From Hydractinia symbiolongicarpus (lineage: Eukaryota; Cnidaria; Hydrozoa; Anthoathecata; Hydractiniidae), in the NCBI RefSeq assembly GCF_029227915.1, contig NC_079880.1:15892001-15956000 (forward strand): a stretch of DNA of 64,000 nucleotides. Reading direction: 5' to 3'. The position numbers were made by a program, and so were the translations under genes. The notes beneath the pieces were generated by a model that worked only from the letters and a program-made list of their open reading frames with translations, did not search any database and was not told the DNA's origin. Of the stretch, positions 1 through 36,900 are shown in pieces (the stretch's first letter is position 1; each line of letters starts with the position of its first letter).

Positions 1-566
1 TAATACGACTATTAACTCGCAATAACATCTATTACTTTTTCTACCCACTTCTCTGCAACAAATATGCCAACTCCTCCATATTCATCACTGTTACCAATCC
101 AAAAAAGCTATACCTTGCCCTTCTACCTTCCACAAATTTCACTCCACCTGACTTTCTTAACACAACACATATCAACAGATCTACGTTCTAACATTTCAAC
201 TACTTCACCTGGTCTACCTCTCAGTGTACCAACATTTACACTAGCCATCCTCAACCTAGTGTTATCTGCCTTGTGATGCGATAGCTGGGTAACGGTCTGA
301 CGATACGCGACACCTTCACTCCTTAGAGTTCCAGCCCCGTTTACGCAGTTTGTCTGATCAACTGTTCTTACGGCCAATAATAAAGAGTTTTGGCATTGTT
401 TTACAGCTGGATGCTCCTCCTAGCGCAAACCGTTCACAGACCGGACTGGGTGTTTTTTAAAGTGACATCATCACTATGTGGCATTTCATAGGACTTCCAC
501 AATCGCCCCTTTAAACTAAGGTATGGTGAAGTTCAACTCCTCTCTTGTCTCTTAAAGAGACCCTTC
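1..566 (-). mobile_element. RTE LINE, 5' end of a copy running off the left edge
   Basis: This segment closely matches the 5' end of the full RTE element at 43065-43686: the same 5' leader, the same N-terminal codons (start CAT near 375-377), then the beginning of the endonuclease. Small deletions remove parts of the reading frame, so it is not intact; only an 84-codon stretch stays open. The remaining 3' part would lie left of position 1. It sits beyond the last visible DDX54 exon, so it is probably intronic. Confidence 0.85.
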
Positions 567-572
567 AGGTTA

Positions 573-1243
573 AAAAAGAAAAAGAAGCATTATTTGAACT
601 TTGATGACGTCAGCAACCCCCACAAAAAAAAGAACCTTGTTTTCATGTTGCCTCTATTGTGTAGCGCTTAAACTGCTGATCAAGAAAATGTATATGATCA
701 TGTGCTTTTGATGAAAGGTTAATGAGGTATAAAGGTTGAAAAATTTCCCGTCAAAATCCTAAATTTTTTTTTAGAAATTTGTATACCTGTTATCGTATAG
801 ATCTTGAAACGCTGATCGAGAAAATGTATAGGATCATGTACTTCTGACAAACGGTTGCAGAGATATTAGGGTTTGAAGGTTTTTTGATAACGTCAGCAAT
901 CCGTCCATTTCGAAACGGATTTAGGCACCTAGGTTTGGGAAACTTACCCAAATTGGTCCCAGGTGGTCCCTAGTTACCCACGCGGTGAAAAATCATTGAC
1001 GTCCACCTCGTTTCCAAGTTATTTGGCCTCAAAGTTTTAAGTGCACTGTAATGGCTTCACTAATTTTAATTAACTTTCCTTTGACGTCAATACTATTTTA
1101 ACGTTAAAGTATGCTAAATTACAGAACAATTTTATAGGCGATCTATTATAGAATTTGTTAAAGAAAATTGTAAAGAATATAATCCACTTTGCAAAAATCA
1201 CAGACAGACAGACAGACAGAACTGGCGTATTTTTATATAGATG
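573..1243 (+). repeat. Dispersed repeat ending in a CAGACAGACAGA tract, copy 1
   Basis: Non-coding repeat. It contains TGATGACGTCAGCAA, a TGTGTAGCGCTT..CTGATCAAGAAAATGTAT block, an AAATTGGTCCCAGGTGGTCC block, and ends in a CAGACAGA run. The same order of blocks recurs at 56200-56820, with partial copies at 30930-31140 (+) and about 33990-34235 (-). No ORF or clear terminal repeat was seen. Confidence 0.75.
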
Positions 1244-1885
1244 CGCAGTCCACCATATAAACTTTAGAAGAATATTTACAAGTTTTTAGAATCAATATCG
1301 GAACATATTTCAACTCTCATTATTAACTGCTTAACATTTGCAACATGTGTCAGTGTTAATTGAATTCATTTTCATTTTCATTATATTTTAAACCAAACAG
1401 ATTTTCACGCTATTATAACAAACTTTTATTAGCAAAAAACTAAAATATTTTCACTTATTAATTTAGGCCACAATTTTTGTGCACCATAAAGGTCATTCTT
1501 TTGTAGCCTGAAAATGGATAAAAAAAATTGCACGCCTTGATTAAAAAATTACTAAAAGTGCATGTGAAGAGGCATGTGTCACATGCTTGTTGACTTACTT
1601 ATCGAGAAGTCTCCATTGGGCTCAATGTCAAAGAGCATCAAACACTGAAAGTTGTAAAGAAAGAATGCCAACTATTTCAGGCATATGCGAACTTGCATCC
1701 ACAGATTTATTTCTTTCTTATTGACAGGGTATTAGGTTATGCATGTTTAGTTGATATGATTTAATCAAGTATGTCGTGTATGTTACACAAATTATTTCTG
1801 TCTGCTAAGCAAATGTAAACAATACAATTTCCTACAAAGTTCTATCACGTTGTTTTTGTCAGTCAATTTAAATTTTTTTTCTTAC
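1244..1885. other. DDX54 intron sequence, no assignable exon
   Basis: This intronic stretch follows the last visible DDX54 exon. The next expected DDX54 residues (a SCAHIYSALD-like segment) were not found. A possible 46-nt exon at 1599-1644 (minus) does not fit DDX54. No recognisable repeat was found. Confidence 0.4.
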
Positions 1886-24536
<22,651 letters not shown>

Positions 24537-24964
24537 TTTTTTTAATCTTTACCAGAAAAAAAAGGAAAAAACGAATTATTACAAACAAACACAAAAAACA
24601 GGATGAGAAAAAAATCCCTGATGCAATACTATATACTAAAATCAGACATGATCTGTATAAACTTTTAAAAGAATAGAAAAAACTGTGTTGACCTTCTCGA
24701 GGAGTTCCTGCCTTTTTGCTGCAATTATGTATACCTGACAAATTTTTAGCATGGCAAATATGGCAGTTTTATTATATGAGAAATTCAACGAAAACACATT
24801 TCAAGGGATAGATTCTAACAAACAAAACTTCGTAATAATTTTTATGTTCAAAATTCTGCATAGAAAAATACAATGCATGTAAAAATATGCACTCCAAAGA
24901 ATTTATCCTTGTTGTACCACTGGTATGCTGGAAATGAAAATTAAATCATATTTAGTTCGACTGG
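24537..24964 (-). promoter_or_regulatory. TBL3-DDX54 intergenic segment with poly(A) signal and 3' splice site
   Basis: Only 428 bp separate the TBL3 stop from the DDX54 ATG. On the minus strand an AATAAA lies at 24773-24768, about 190 nt after the stop. A long pyrimidine tract then ends in TGGTAAAG at 24547, giving a good 3' splice site 10 nt upstream of the DDX54 ATG. This fits either spliced-leader addition to a downstream operon gene or an ordinary 5'UTR intron. For the second option a possible donor, TCAG followed by GTATAC, lies near 24735. No TATA box or other promoter element was recognised. Confidence 0.55.
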
Positions 24965-27900
24965 TTAAGTGATGGAAGACAACTTCATTGATTCCAACGT
25001 GTAATCCACAAACATTGATTGCTACAAAAACGAGAAACTACTTTTATTTTACTTATCAACGTGGCATAAAAATCTGGATATTACGTTGTCTCTCTTACCT
25101 GCAAGAGTTGATTCACACGTTTGCAGTGTCGTTCTAAATATACAATATCATTTGTATTGCTCACTGTATTTTTCCTAAATTCATAACATACACAATTCAG
25201 CTATTTATGTTGACACAGGTAATTTATAAGCTGATTTTAACTTGTAAACACAAAAATGAAAACAAAGATCATTTTCAAATGTTGGTGTAAATTATTAAGG
25301 TTGTATTAAATTTCTTTTTTCTATTCAACCTTAAAGTACCTGTGTATGGCAGCATAGATTCAATAGTTTCTTTCATGTTTGACAGTTCCAACAATTCATT
25401 TGGTGTTTTCAACTTCAGAATATGCATTAACACTAAGAAATAAATATAATTTTTTTAATATTGTATAACACTTTTCATTGACTTCTTTTGATATCCCACA
25501 AACCTGTTTGTGAGGCATAACTATGTTTCGCGCTTGTATTCCAATCACAAATAAATGTCAGTAATGTTTCTATATGAAAAGAAAAATAGAAACTTATCGA
25601 CTGTATCAATTGGAAGAGTCAGGAGAAAAATACAACTTAATCATACCTATTTGATCACCTTGCAAGTTACGTATTACATTTCCTAACAAAACTTCTTTAT
25701 TTGTTTGATACAACATATCTAAAACAAAAAAAAGTAAATCAGGGAGACAGTTGCTGTATGCCCATGGAAAAACGAATAGACATGCATAAAAAGCAAACAA
25801 CACAGCCATTTGAAATTTTACAATTCGAATATTAAAATTTTGTGCATCAAAAAAAAAAATGTGTAATTTTGGTATTATCTTATAACAAATTTTCGCGGTT
25901 GATAAAGTTTAATTGATTTTGTGAAAATCTGGCCTCTTGCATAAGTTCAGAGTTAGAATTTCTCATTTTAAACATCTAAAGATCACATCTAAATAGTGCG
26001 TTTTTTGGAAATAAATTTAGGATTGAAGAATAGCAAGAAAATTTGCTTTGATGCTCCAAATTTTGTGACTCAAGAATTTTATAACTTTTGCAGAGTTGTG
26101 GTTAAAATTTTTTTTTTTGAAAATAGGTTGATACCACATGCAGTTCTCCCCCATAAAACTTTACACAATATTAAAAAAAAAAACAGTTTGCAATACAACA
26201 TTATATATATAAATGGACAATCACCTTTCTGTGTCAAAAATCGAGTAAATTTCCCCCAAAATTGAAAAAAACCATTGTAAATAAGATTTTACAAAATCGG
26301 TCCTTTTTTTATTTCAATAGTGAAACCATTGCATTGCACTAAAAACGTCCAAGCTAAATTACGGATCAAATTAAGAAAGTTTCAGAATAGGCAGGTTGAT
26401 AACGTCATCAAAGAAACTTTAAAAACACAGCATCTCCTAACTGTTTGTAAAAATCTCACAAACCTATACATTATGTTGATTAACCTTTCAAGTCATACAT
26501 AACACACATAATACAATCCTATATGTCTCAAGACCGTGCAGGAAAAAGGGTCTGGGAAAAAGTTACTGTACACAAAATTTGAAAAACGCAAGCTGTGAAA
26601 AGTTGTGTTATTCTTAATGGCATCTTTCATTTTAAGTTATAAATTCGCCATTGATTACGAATTAGTTAACTAAATGAATGAGGGTGAATTAGGGTGACGT
26701 TTATGTTTTTTTATTAGCAATTTAAACTATAGAAACGACGATCTTTCCAATGGTGAAAATACTGATATTTATTCTCCAAAAAGAATGTTGACTTTATCCA
26801 AATAACCAACTTTTTTTTCTGATCAGTCTTTCACACCTTTAATTTGAATAGGAGTTACGAGAGATGTTTCTAACACTTATGATCCTCTTGAATCTAATTT
26901 TTCAAAATATAAAAATCTTTTATATTTCCTTTATGAAAAGAAATGACCATCTGTTTTTTTCAAAAAAACCCCTCAAATCTTTCATTTCTAAAATATGTCA
27001 AGTTATCATAAAACGCTGTTCGTGTCTTCAAAAAAACGAAAGGTGAAAAAATTTAAAAAAATTTAATTCTCCAGCAAAAAAGAGACTGATTAGGAATCAA
27101 AGTAAACATCTTCTATGCCATCCTGTTATGTTTCCACAAGTCACAGAAGAAGGTTAAATGAAAGTTCCAGTAAAAGCGAAGATTTATTAGAAGTACGGAA
27201 GAAATACAATAAACCTTTGACGTCATGCTACTGGATCACATACATGGATTTCATTCAAGAAAAAATCATATGTATGCAAACTATCTGAGTTCATCACTAA
27301 CATATTGCCGCACGTAGTGTAGTGGGTTCGTCTGCGGCTCCCCGTTCTGGGGACCGCGGATCGAATCCCGCTCACTGCTTGGCAGTATGTTAGTGATGAA
27401 CAAAGTAGTTCTTCTTCAATATGACTTACACGCATTATACTCGCCCGTCAAAATCAGATGTCTGATCGGGGTGAACCATTCTCTGTTGAGAATGAAATAC
27501 GGATGTGCTATGATAAATATTCACCTATATGTACTTTTTGTAGTGTTATTATTTCCGTATACCATCTATTACATTTCAAATCTCTTTTACAAAAATACAA
27601 AAGCATTACAAGGGAGAGTGCTACTGTGCTGAAGCTAACCTGTTTATCTAAAAGCAACTTTTTTATTGTAAAAAAATTAACGATTCTCTAGATATTACAT
27701 CTTAAAGACGAAAGTTTGAGTTTAAAAATGGCCTTTTTTGAAAAAATAAAATAAATCAAAAACGGTCTTTGTGGAAAATAATTAAAAAATTGTTTTTACA
27801 TACATTTATTACGATGCTAAAGAACATTAAATGACAGTTGGAAACGAAGTGGTTTTGTAAATGAAGTCACTTTTTTGAGTGCAGGGTGTGTTTCAAAAAT

Positions 27901-30900
27901 ATCTCCGTACTTGCGATTTAAAAACCATGCTCAAAAGGCATACTGTCACCTTAAAGATTTTTCTAAGGCTTCGTGGTTTAAAGGTAGAACGGCTGAATTG
28001 GTAGCTAGAGTGTTTTGTAACTGCTGAGATCAATGTTCTACTAGTTAAAACAGCACAGGAGGTAGAAGGTCAATCTATGCAAGAATATCAATCCAAACTT
28101 CCACATAGTGAGGTATTACTTTCTAATCCTAATTACTTAACGTCTGGTTCGATTCTATATACACTGCATCACAATCTTTACACGGGATTTCGTAAACAAC
28201 ATTGCTTTGTTCTTCCAGGTTTATTTTGTCTTTTGGTTTAGACAAAGTGCTTCTTAGGGTGTCTTTAGAGTTAAGAATGCATTTGATCTTGTGTTGCCTT
28301 AAAACTCGACAAAGGTTCTCGCTGGTACCTGGTACAAAAGGTAGGAATGCTGATGCGATAAATTCCTCTGATGTTTCCTTGTTGTCTCCCTTGCATTTTC
28401 TTTTCATTTTATTTTCTACTTGTGTGATGACTTTATGACTGTATCCATTTGCAATTAATGCATTTCTTACAGGTCAAATTTCTACTTTCCTCTCCTGTTT
28501 GTCACTGACTACGCTGTTGGCACGATTCAGTAATGAAGATATGACACTTTCTTTGCAAGATTTCTGATGGTTTGATTCGAATTTATGGTACTGGTCAGTG
28601 GCGATCGTGTTCAAGCTCAACAGTAAATTTGATTTGTTGATGTAGGCCGTTGATGTGTTCATGGAACTCTTCTAGATGAGATCTTTTGATTATGGCGAAT
28701 ACGTCGTCAAATCTTTTCCAAACCTTTGGACGTCTGTCTGATATGACTAATGCTGTTGTCTTGTGTGCTTGCATGTATATTTCTGCGACTACTGATGATG
28801 CAGGGCCTCCCATGGCAACTCCGGTTGTTTGAGTGTAGAAGTTCTTATTAAACAGATACCATGTTTTGGTTAGAACATGTTCAACCAAACGCAGAAAATC
28901 CGTTACTGGAATCTTCGTCTTTTCACTGCATGCAGAATCGTTTTCGATAAGGTCTTTAATGATGTTTAAGGTGTCTTTTATGGGAACATTTGTGTAGAGT
29001 GATGTGACATCAAATGATACCATGCATTCGTCTGCTATTTTTATTTCTCTGATGTATTCCGAAAATTCTTTTGAGTTTTTGCTGTGGTCACTTGCTGTAA
29101 ATTTGCTGAGGATAGAAGCAACAAATTTTGATAGGTTGTATAACAGTGTTCCAGTGCAGGAGACTATTGGTCGAATTGGATTTCTCTGTTTATGAATTTT
29201 TGATAGTCCGTAAAATCACGGTGGTGGTCCGTCACAAGGTTTCAGTCGGTAATACTGCTTAAATTTGTTCTTTGCGTTGTGCGCGAAAAAGACAAATAGC
29301 GAATTGCTTAGCCAATTAGGTTGTTTTATTTTGCGAGAATTGCGCAAAATGTGTTCACTTTCTGTATAAAAATGTGCAATATTATGAAATGGAAAATACA
29401 AGTAGAAAAATCAGTTCCTGTCCATTTCGTTCCATGGAAAATTTTCTTAAAGTGGAAAATAGCTGTAAGGTGGCCAGTGAAGTGCGCTATAAAAATACTT
29501 CTTGATTGAAAACATACTTTTTGCTAAAAAAAAAATTTGAAATGAACACTTGCATCTTGCTACAGCATGTTTTTAGGTTGGTTTGATGTGAGTCAAACAA
29601 TATTTTCACTATTATCATAGTTCCTGAGTTTCTGAATTTAGTAGTTTTCAGGGACACCAATAAACAATTTTTGACAGTATATAACTTTTGACAAAGATAC
29701 TTGGCAAAAAACATTATGACCAATTCTCATGATTGAAATTGTCAGATAGGGTCTAAATAAAAATGTGTGCCATGCTTGATTGGTTAGGGTTCTCACTCTC
29801 ACTCTTACAAAAAAAATTTAAGGATTTTTAAGGAGATTTTTGTAATTTTTGAGGAGCTTCTGTTAACAAAATTGAAGAGATTTGAGGCAAAAAACTTGCA
29901 CTTGTACAAATAAAGGAAGACAGACTGGCATCACAGTATTTTCTTACAAAAAATAACTAAGTGTTTGTAGGCCACAACAACCACAAGTTGTGGTGATTCA
30001 AAATAAACAATATAAAAACTAGCATATATAAAAAAATAACCAAATGTTAAAATTTTTTGAGATTTGAGAAGAAAACCTAAATATTTAAAAAATTGAGGAC
30101 ATTGAGGAGAATTTAGGAGACCTTTTGAATTTGAGGAGATAAGAAGGCGTGGGAACCCTGTTGGTGCAACCCAATTTCCTATTTTCTTAAATCACTGAAA
30201 TTTACTCTGTCAATAAAAAACTCACCATGTTGCAGTTCAATTTTTTAACATCAGCATCTTAAGCTGCCAGTGGGTTGATTTTACCTGTCCCTGCCTTCTC
30301 AAGTTTTATTATATACTTTTTCTTGAATAAATTATTTAATTTAAGTAAATATTTGATAAATTTTTGAAAATAGGGTCCCCAGAAATATACATATTTGTAG
30401 AATTTATTTTTGTACATCTGATTTCAAATGAATATGTTGCTATTGCATTTCATGGAGGAATAAAGTCTCTAATCCTATTGTAGTTAGCAAAAGTTAAAAA
30501 AGTTGAGCTAGCTAATAGCTAGCTAAATGTAAGCAAAGTACCAAGCTAAAACACATCAAGATAGCTGTTATGAGCACGTCTGCAGTAGGTTTTTTATCAC
30601 CTACTACGTGCTAAGCGTATTAACAACCTTGTTTTAGCCAGCTTAGCTAGCCAACACTTACTAAAAGACAGGACTGTTGCTTTTATTATTTCAGCAGTCT
30701 ACTATTCTTTCTTAATGTACGACGCAGCATCAAGACCAAGTCAGTTATGTTTTAATAAATCTAACAAAGTAACACAAAAACGTTTTCATAAATTTTGCTA
30801 GCTTTATAAAGTTTTGCTCACAAAACGGCTCAATCACGGCATTTTATTATTAATCTAAAAGTACTGACTAAGGAAAAAAATCATCATAATTGTAAACGAA

Positions 30901-33900
30901 TTTCAGGACTCAAGTTTGTAAAACTAACCAAATTTGATCTCAGGTTGTCCTTCATTATCCACGCAGTGAAAAATGACTGATCGGATAGTTTTAAAGTTAC
31001 TTTCAAGTTACAACTGCATTGCAATGGCTTCATTAATTTAAATTAAGATATGGACGTTAAATTTGTGTTATTGCCTTTGCAACGTTTAGCTACATCAAAG
31101 AAAAACGAAAATATCCACTTTGACAGTCACAGACAGACACAACCTCACTAAATTCAAATGATAGATCTTTAAATTACCTTTGAAAATATTTAGAACCGTG
31201 AAGGGCTGGTTCATTGTTGTAGCTAGTCCAATAGCCTTATCAAACTTTCTTTCTTGAAGCAAATTACGAAGAGTTTGTTCCCTACGCACATAAAACATAA
31301 AAAGAACAACTAAACATGAAGGACAGTAAAACATACTCAGAAATTTTTATTTATAACTGCTCAAGCAGGACCAACTTTGTTGGTCAACATACCTTAACAC
31401 AAGAGTTGTTTGTTTTTCTTCTTCTTCTTTTACAGTTTGCTCTGTTATGTCCTAGAAAAATATTTAACAAAAAGAATACAAAATTTCAAAAGACATAAAA
31501 TAAGATGGTAATTTAAAAAAAAAATCAAAAAAGAAGAATGGAAGAACTGTATTCGTATCGCTGAATAAAAAGGTTTTCAGTTTAGCCGAGGTAACACCAC
31601 ATATTTTCTAAAGAATTCAAATTACCAATTTATACCTTCCAAAACTTCACAGTAGAGTCTGCACCACCGGAAACAATCATATCTTCAGATTTGGTAACTG
31701 CTAAAGCCCAAGCCTACATCAGCATTAGCACAAATTTTATACCTGTTTTTTAATGAAAGATATGCTTTCATGTATAAAAAAACATTTTAAAAATGATGGT
31801 TGAGCTTGACGATACCTTTTCATCATGACCTTCCAATGTTAAAACACATTCATCACCTCTAATGTCCCATATCTTGATTAATCCTTCTGAAGAACTGAAT
31901 AGACACAAAATGTATCCACAACATAATGAAAAAAATCCTGTAAAACCAACTTTTTTTCCTGACAAAATTGTTTGCATACCTGGATACCAGTTGCATACCC
32001 CTATGCAAGAAATTTACTCTCAATACCGAATTTGTATGCCCTTCAAATGTCTAAATATTAAAATATATTATTATTTACTATTATTTATTACTTTACTACT
32101 ATCTTGCTTGCGAGGATAGTGTTGTTTTCCAACTCCTAACTATCTAACTAACGAACTACGCTCGAAATGAGTGAGTTATTTATACCTCGTCAACAAGCTT
32201 TTGTCACAAATTTTTTTCTTATAAAAAAACTGCCCTCAATGGATTCGAACTCACAACCTGTGGGTTCATGTTATAACACCTTAGCCAACTGAGCCATTGC
32301 GCTTTGAGTAAAGACGTTTAATTCGAAGGCTTTTATAATAATCAGTTGTAAAACTGGTTCGATGGCTGCTGAATTATGCCTATGAACGCAAAATGACTTC
32401 TTGATGTGACATAAGTTTTTTAGATTTTTTTTATCTGTTGCCTTTTTGCGCTTATACTGAAACGCTGATGAAAATATAATGTAAATAAGGAGATATAAGC
32501 ATAGCATAGCTTCAAACCTGCTCAAGAAAATGTACATTTATATGATCCTATGCTTTATGTTTTGACAAAATGGTAACATAAATCAGAAAATTGGGTCAAT
32601 CACGCATCCAAACTTTGAAAAATGATTCCTCTCAATGAAATAAAGTTGTGTTGTGAGTTTCAAGTTCTAAAAATAATCCTAATAAATTTCTTAATTTAAG
32701 GATTTCAGAAGAGTTTATTAGTGGTAGTTTCGAGAAATGGCTAAAGGCTCTCAGAGGTATGGCAGGGTTCGAATTAGCAGTTCGCAATTTGCGAATCAAA
32801 ATGCCATTTTTAGGAATCACTTTAAGAAAATTTAAGAACACAAAAAGGCAATATAAAAGCTTTGTTAGATCGCATTTAAAAGTTTAAGAACGAAAAGCGT
32901 CAATAGAAATGCTTTTTTAGATCAAGTTTTAAAAATTTAAAAATGAAGAACGGTGATACAAAAGCTTTGTTAGATCAAATTTTAAAAGTTTAAGAAGGAA
33001 AATTGGCGATAGAAATGCCTTTTTAGATCGCGGTTTGAAAAATTAACACGAAGCAATTATTTTCACGTGATTTGAAAGGAACTCGCTATCCTATTGTGTT
33101 TTTGAATGAAAGCAATTATTTTTGCAGGTTGAGCGTACACGCACGTTTTCATCAGGACACCACTGTAAACAGCATTTTACTACAAGACTCATGTTTGAAA
33201 CAAACATATTTTTTGAGAAAGCAACTTTAATCAGTATACTGCAGTGAACTTGCATTTTAATGTTCACAAAAACTGGTTAAGAACCTCTGAAACATTAATT
33301 ACATTTTGAATATTTTCTTACAGCATGCTATAAAAATAAACTTATTTCATTTATGCAACATAAGTTTCGGTTATCAAAGACAAGAAAGTTAAAATTGAGA
33401 GGCGCTAGTTCAGATGCTTAGTTCTCGTGTATGGGTTTCACGAGTTTAAACTTCCCCCACTTGTCTCCAACAAAAAGATAATAACGCAGGAAAAAGTAAG
33501 GCTCGCAGGTCACAAAAATACAAATTCTCGTCAAAAAACAAGTAGCCACTAATGAACATGCCAATGGTAATTGATCTATGGTGTTCCCAGGCCACAACTA
33601 GATAGTGGTTTACTTCGTTACAGAGTGCCGAAATTTGTGCAAACTGCCTTTAACTTTTCTAATTCGAACCCTGTATGGGAACAAAAAATGCATGTGTCGA
33701 AAAAGTAAATATAAAAAGTCAGTCAGTAAGTCATAGCCGTGCATCATATCCCTCACTCCCGGAACAGCTGTAAATGAATTCTTAGGTTTTGTGAAATGAA
33801 CTCGTTGAAATATTTAAAATATATTGTTGCAGTAATAATGTGAATTGACATTGACATGCAAGATATTTTATGCAGCCCTTGCATTTTGTTTTTGTTATTA

Positions 33901-36900
33901 TTATTCAGAGGAATATCAACTGTACTATTTTAACATGTATATGGGGGCATGTTTTGAGGTTAGTTCATTAGTTTGTCTTTAGAACTTGCAACTATTATTA
34001 GTGAAGCCATTGCATTGCATATACAATGCTTGAGGCCAAATAACAGTGGAAATAATTGACCTAATCTCCTGTGTTGGTAAGTACAAACATGGGACCAATT
34101 TCCTAAGCTGGTTAAAGCACCCGTTTCAAAATCGATCGGTTGATAATTTTATAAAAAAAACAGTAAACCTATTTATCTCTGCATTTATCTATAGAAAATA
34201 ATCCTATACATTTCCTTGATCAGCGTTTGAAGCTCAACACAATAGAAGCGGATAAAACATCCGCTTCTATTGTTCTATTTTATTCTAAAAACATTGTTTG
34301 GTGTATTGATGGGTCATTGCTAAAGTTATAAAAATTTAAATAACGGAACTTTTCGATTTTTCTTCTGCCGAAGTGGACTTACCACGGGCCTTTACAACTA
34401 ATTGAACTAATGAAACAAAATAGCATTTTGGTATATGGATATTATAATGGAATTAAAATGCTATCATTTAGGTTTATATGTCTAATGTTGTTCAAATAAC
34501 TTGCGTCCTTCGCTTTTACCAGCCTTTGACGCCTGTGGGATATATTTTTTATTGTTAGGGAAGGTCCTTTTTTTTAGTTGCTTGTCAATAATTGTTGTAT
34601 GCTTTTCTTATTTGATTGTAAGCATTTCTCTATAAACAATGTATAAAATCAATCTATGAACTATGTCTCTAACCAGGTGTACATAAATATTTGACTTTTT
34701 ACGATCCTAATTACTCTAATTATATGTGTGAAAATATGTTTTTACATTTTTACACGATGTATTACATATAATGGATCCAATTACGCTGACTATCGTTACA
34801 TTCAACTCTTTACAATGTACAAGGAAGTAACAGAACCAAGTTAAGTTCATTTGATTACATCCTTAGTTACGACTCACGTGGAAAGCAGACTGGCTAATCC
34901 AAGAGGGCTTCAGCTGCAGGTGATAGAGAAGATGAAAAAGTTTTAAATTTTGAGAATATTGCAGTTGCAGCTGACCCAGCTGAACAGCTAGCAAGTGACA
35001 GAAATCGCTGTTATCTGTGCATCAAAGAATTTGTGAAAAGGAAGAATACAAAAAAATGTGACATGCCAGAAAAAAAATTGTAAAAACCATTTATTATATG
35101 TATGTAAAGCTGTTCCCAGACTAAAACAAATTTCATTGTACAATTTTTTGTATATAATTTTGAAAAGAAAAATGTGGCACCTCATAAATATATTGTTTGA
35201 AGTTTAAACCCTAGAAATATATGTTACTAAGAGCTGTTAATGGAAAAAGTAAACATCAATCTATCATGAAATAAAAAAAAACAAGTATATAATAAATTCC
35301 CGAAAAAAATTATTTTCAAATGTGAATAATATTTATGTTGGCGCCTCAAAGGGTCTTAAACTAAGCCAAAATAGCTAAATGTTTATTAAATTATTAAAAT
35401 TACCATTATTTTCAATATTTCTACAAAAAAAGAAATAAAAATCTATCATGGAGCTACGCAAATTCCAAAAAAATAAAAAATGCTGATGTCATCAAAAAAT
35501 TGCCGATAGTCAGCATTTGAGGCATGATTTTTAATTGCCATGTGACAAAGTGACAAATATCATCCATACCAAGTTTTAGAAGTTATAACCTTATACAAGG
35601 GAAGTTATGGGGGTAGGGCATCTTTGCCCCCGCCCCGATGGTACTACACTCACCCCCCTAAACCATGGCCTCATAGAGAACAAAAATTTGGAAAATATTT
35701 TTAAAAAAGATAATAAAGAAAGTAACAAAGAACAAAACAAAAAAGGAAAGAATTGATGTCCAAAAGCTAGTAAGGTAATGTCACTGACAACAATTTTTCA
35801 AAGATTTTACCATTTGTAGTTTACATAGAAGCTAAAATTGGGACTGGAATTACCTTGACACATGTGAAATCTGACAAAGCCCAGAGTTTAATTGTGGAAT
35901 CTGAAGAACCTGTCACAATACACTGATCAACAGGAGAAAACATTGCACACCATATACCACGTTTATGTCCACAAAGAGTCCCAATAAGTTTTCCAGACTT
36001 GATTTTCCAAACCTTAAAAACAACAGATATCATCATCATCATCATTCTCGGCTTAACGTCCGTTTTCCATGCTAGCATGGGTTGGACGGGGCATATTAAT
36101 GACCCTCTTCCAATCTGATCTAGACTGTGTTAGATCTAAACTCAACTTCCTCTGTATCAAGTCTGTCCTTGTAACCTCCTGCCAAGATATAATCAACAAA
36201 AAGGACTAAGTAAGCTACTTGCTTCAGAAAAGTAAAGCATTCATTTTATGTTGACAACCTTTCCTGTTTTATCTTGTGATACGGAAACTACAAATTTGTT
36301 ATTTGGTGAAATTGCTACACCATTGATGTCCTGAAAAAAAAAATTATACTCAACGAACATAGTGTAAATGCAACCTGTGTTGTGATGATATCCACATTAC
36401 TGCACAAAAATAATTAGTTTACCTTGTCATGTGCTTTTTCTGTCCATTTTACAGACAAATTAACAATTTCTGATCTCTAAAAAGATTTAAATCTCTAAAA
36501 AGAACTTGAATATCATTGAGTGACATTACAAAAATTCAAATAACTCATATGTTACTACCTCACCTTTAGGAAGGCAAAACTGAAATTATCAAAAATTATG
36601 TATAAATTCTAATTATGTAAAAACAATAAAAAAGAACCATACAACCAATATCTTAGGCAAAGTCCAACATTTCAAAGTTAAATCTTGAGCTCCAGTAACA
36701 ATATAATCTGTAGATAACCTAAAATTAGAATAGGGTTTGAATGTCAAGAAAAGATAAATGCAAAGCAAATTTTGGGCAGTTTTTCTAGAACTTGTGAATC
36801 CTATTTTTTATTATTATTAAAAGAATATTTATACAGGTATAAAAACTTCAGCTACGTTATCAATATTTCTCCTAATACGCCTTCTTGAACTCCAAAATAT

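Noticed and set aside
1618-1761. Plus-strand frame reading KEHQTLKVVKKECQLFQAYA
   Set aside because: Looks protein-like, but an upstream stop, no start and no family match; noted only as a possible transposon scrap.
32232-32312. Functional tRNA gene
   Set aside because: Box-like motifs are present, but stems do not pair well; kept only as a tRNA-like sequence.
33120-33170. Second hammerhead candidate (CTGATGA on minus strand near 33150)
   Set aside because: No GAAA core or closing stem at the right distance.
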